From a bacterium (lineage in GTDB: Bacteria > Actinomycetota > Acidimicrobiia > Acidimicrobiales > CATQHL01): a stretch of 9,782 nucleotides of DNA. The DNA is taken from NCBI GenBank assembly GCA_028819945.1, contig JAPPKQ010000469.1, forward strand, positions 1 through 9,782, read 5' to 3'. The first letter of the stretch is position 1, and the number at the start of each line of letters is the position of its first letter. Below, piece by piece: positions 8,816-9,782 of the stretch. Under the pieces are notes generated by a model. It was not told where the DNA came from and searched no databases. It saw only the letters and a program-made list of their open reading frames with translations. The translations under genes and the position numbers were made by a program.

Positions 8816-9232
8816 GTGGATAGCTCGATCTCGATCCTGCGGCTGTTCAGCGTGCTGGCGGTGTTCATGGCGTTGGTGATCTCGCTGTTCGCTCGCCAGG
8901 TCGGTGCTGCGGCGGCGCAGGGCGCGGCCGACGCCGCGGCTATCGCTGTTGCCGACTTGGTGTCGTCCGACTGGGACTGCACCGAGGCCGGCCTGCCCGC
9001 AGACGCGGCGGCTACGGCGGCGAGGGCGGCAGTGGACCGCACGGCGCAGCTTGCTGCCGTCCAGCCCACGGCCGTCGAGGTGCGTGCCGACGGCACGTGC
9101 TCGGTCATCGTCACGGTGCGTGTTGAATCAGCAGGCTGGCTCGGTTCGCGCGGCGCGCGCGGCGTGGCCTGCCGACGGCCGACGTCAGCTGAGGGCGCGG
9201 CACTGCGAGCCCCGATAGTCCCGCCGTGCTGA
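8816..9232 (+). CDS. TadE/TadG-like minor pilin (pseudopilin)
   Basis: The 138-residue product begins at a GTG; an in-frame TGA at 8810-8812 rules out a longer form. The start has no visible ribosome site. The N-terminus carries a membrane helix at about 9-26 (RLFSVLAVFMALVISLFA), then the Ala-rich amphipathic segment AAAAQGAADAAAIAVADL (31-48). This is the hallmark of TadE/TadG-like and helicase/secretion neighbourhood proteins, in which AAxxAADAAALA follows the anchor. The outer part has C55, C95, C119 and C138, the last being the terminal residue. In Tad systems these proteins are minor pilins processed like the main subunit and needed for assembly. Which member of the family this is cannot be decided from sequence alone. 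Confidence 0.8.
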   Translation: MDSSISILRLFSVLAVFMALVISLFARQVGAAAAQGAADAAAIAVADLVSSDWDCTEAGLPADAAATAARAAVDRTAQLAAVQPTAVEVRADGTCSVIVTVRVESAGWLGSRGARGVACRRPTSAEGAALRAPIVPPC

Positions 9233-9282
9233 GCGACAAGTCGCTCCGGCGGCGGAGCCAAGCGCCTGGGTCACGAAACCCA
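9231..9282 (+). promoter_or_regulatory. Overlapping inverted repeats in the spacer before the second TadE-like gene
   Basis: GAGCGAC (9231-9237) pairs perfectly with GTCGCTC (9240-9246). GCTCCG (9243-9248) pairs perfectly with CGGAGC (9253-9258). The two stems share bases 9243-9246, so only one can form fully at a time. A third stem, TGGGT (9267-9271) with ACCCA (9278-9282), follows around CACGAA. No T-tract is present, so an intrinsic terminator is unlikely. The first stem begins inside the stop codon of the preceding gene (9230-9232), so a terminating ribosome would keep it open. Confidence 0.4.
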
Positions 9283-9302
9283 TCGAAGCGAGTGAGCAGA
9301 GC

Positions 9303-9318
9303 ATTCCTGTGGAGGAAT
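9303..9318 (+). promoter_or_regulatory. Hairpin that contains the Shine-Dalgarno of the second TadE-like gene
   Basis: ATTCCT (9303-9308) and AGGAAT (9313-9318) are perfect inverted copies around GTGG. The ribosome site GGAGG (9311-9315) lies half in the loop and half in the stem, 10 nt before the ATG at 9326. Folding would therefore partly hide the site. The stem has only six pairs, three of them A-U, so it may be modest in strength. Confidence 0.45.
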
Positions 9319-9325
9319 CTGACGC

Positions 9326-9748
9326 ATGGATGAGGGCGTCGGGATGCTCAGCGTGGCGGCCGTGCTGGTGCTCGGCATCTGGCTGGTGGACTACTCGGGC
9401 GACGCCACGCGCGCCACGGCCAGCGTCCGAGCGGCGAGCATCGAAGCTGCCCAGTACGCCGCCAGCGCACTCGCGTCGCCGCCGTCGGGCACCACCGACG
9501 CCGCACTGGACGGCCATGCCGCGGGCATCGCCGAGCGCGTCGTGGCTGCAGCGGCCATCTCCGACTGCAACACCGCCGATCCCGGCTATGGCGTCGCCGC
9601 ATCGGTTCATCGCCTGCCAGGCCTCGCCGAGCCGGCGGCAGTCAGCGTGCAGGTGACCTGCCCGCTGGCCGTCTCGCCGTTGTTCGCCGACACCGTCCGA
9701 TTCCGAGCGGCCGTGCCGGTGCCGGCGCCGCCAGGTGCGGGTTCGTGA
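9326..9748 (+). CDS. Second TadE/TadG-like pseudopilin
   Basis: The 140-residue product starts at an ATG 10 nt after GGAGG. After the short N-terminus MDEGVGM comes a membrane helix at about 8-22 (LSVAAVLVLGIWLVDY), then the Ala-rich helix DATRATASVRAASIEAAQYAASALA (26-50), the usual order for TadE/TadF-like pseudopilins. The outer part has C81 and C112, probably a disulfide, and a beta-like end (AAVSVQVTC, VRFRAAVPVP). It differs from the first TadE-like product in sequence but shares its plan, as expected for a set of minor pilins. The next gene starts on its stop codon (GTGA). Confidence 0.8.
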   Translation: MDEGVGMLSVAAVLVLGIWLVDYSGDATRATASVRAASIEAAQYAASALASPPSGTTDAALDGHAAGIAERVVAAAAISDCNTADPGYGVAASVHRLPGLAEPAAVSVQVTCPLAVSPLFADTVRFRAAVPVPAPPGAGS

Positions 9749-9782
9749 GCGCGCTGCCCGATCCCGACGGAGACTCCGCCGG
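9745..9782 (+). CDS. Start of a further operon gene (partial, cut by window end)
   Basis: A GTG overlapping the previous stop by 4 nt opens a frame reading VSALPDPDGDSA before the window ends. The overlap matches the other junctions in this operon, which is the main support. Nothing can be said about function. The missing Tad parts (TadZ-like, further TadE/TadG) would be reasonable candidates by position only. Confidence 0.5.
   Translation, partial: MSALPDPDGDSA

Noticed and set aside
8521..9261. Minus-strand open frame spanning the pilin candidate, spacer and TadE-like gene
   Set aside because: The + strand products have membrane helices and family features, while the antisense product is low-complexity Ala/Arg/Ser sequence.

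Overview
The window is high-GC DNA with short or overlapping gene junctions, all genes on the + strand and GTG as the start of most downstream genes. This suggests a high-GC actinomycete. The gene set fits an Acidimicrobiia-like or related lineage, but the sequence alone cannot fix the taxon.

It holds most of one operon for a Tad/Flp-type pilus or secretion machine of a cell without a secretin. Layout: (a) 1-79, the tail of an upstream membrane protein. (b) 80-192, an AT-rich leader that probably carries the operon promoter, followed by a hairpin and a good Shine-Dalgarno. (c) 193-2133, a 646-aa candidate lipoprotein of no recognised family. (d) 2130-4301, a 723-aa secreted protein with 26 cysteines, four C-P-[AS]-G modules, a Tyr/Thr/Val repeat block and a mucin-like linker. 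(e) 4298-4933, a CpaB/SAF-like protein with one membrane anchor. (f) 4937-6904, a TadA/CpaF ATPase with unusual N- and C-terminal extensions. (g) 6898-7671 and 7668-8435, the TadB and TadC inner-membrane platform proteins. (h) 8515-8718, a 67-aa one-helix protein in the pilin position. (i) 8816-9232 and 9326-9748, two TadE/TadG-like pseudopilins. (j) 9745 onward, the first codons of another translationally coupled gene.

The inferred working model is that the TadA ATPase drives the TadB/TadC platform to assemble a thin pilus from the 67-aa protein, with the TadE-like proteins as minor pilins and the CpaB-like protein as an envelope component. The two large secreted proteins at the head of the operon are not standard Tad parts. 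They are the best candidates for an undescribed accessory, such as a surface adhesin and its lipoprotein partner. No TadZ/CpaE, prepilin peptidase or canonical Flp pilin is seen in the window.

A second theme is RNA structure. The three genes with a clear Shine-Dalgarno (193, 8515, 9326) each have perfect inverted repeats just upstream. Genes from 2130 to 8435 mostly start by 4-7 nt overlap with the gene before. One hairpin, before 9326, contains the Shine-Dalgarno itself. Another, before the pilin candidate, has a GNRA-type loop and abuts the Shine-Dalgarno, which suggests tuning of subunit levels within one transcript.
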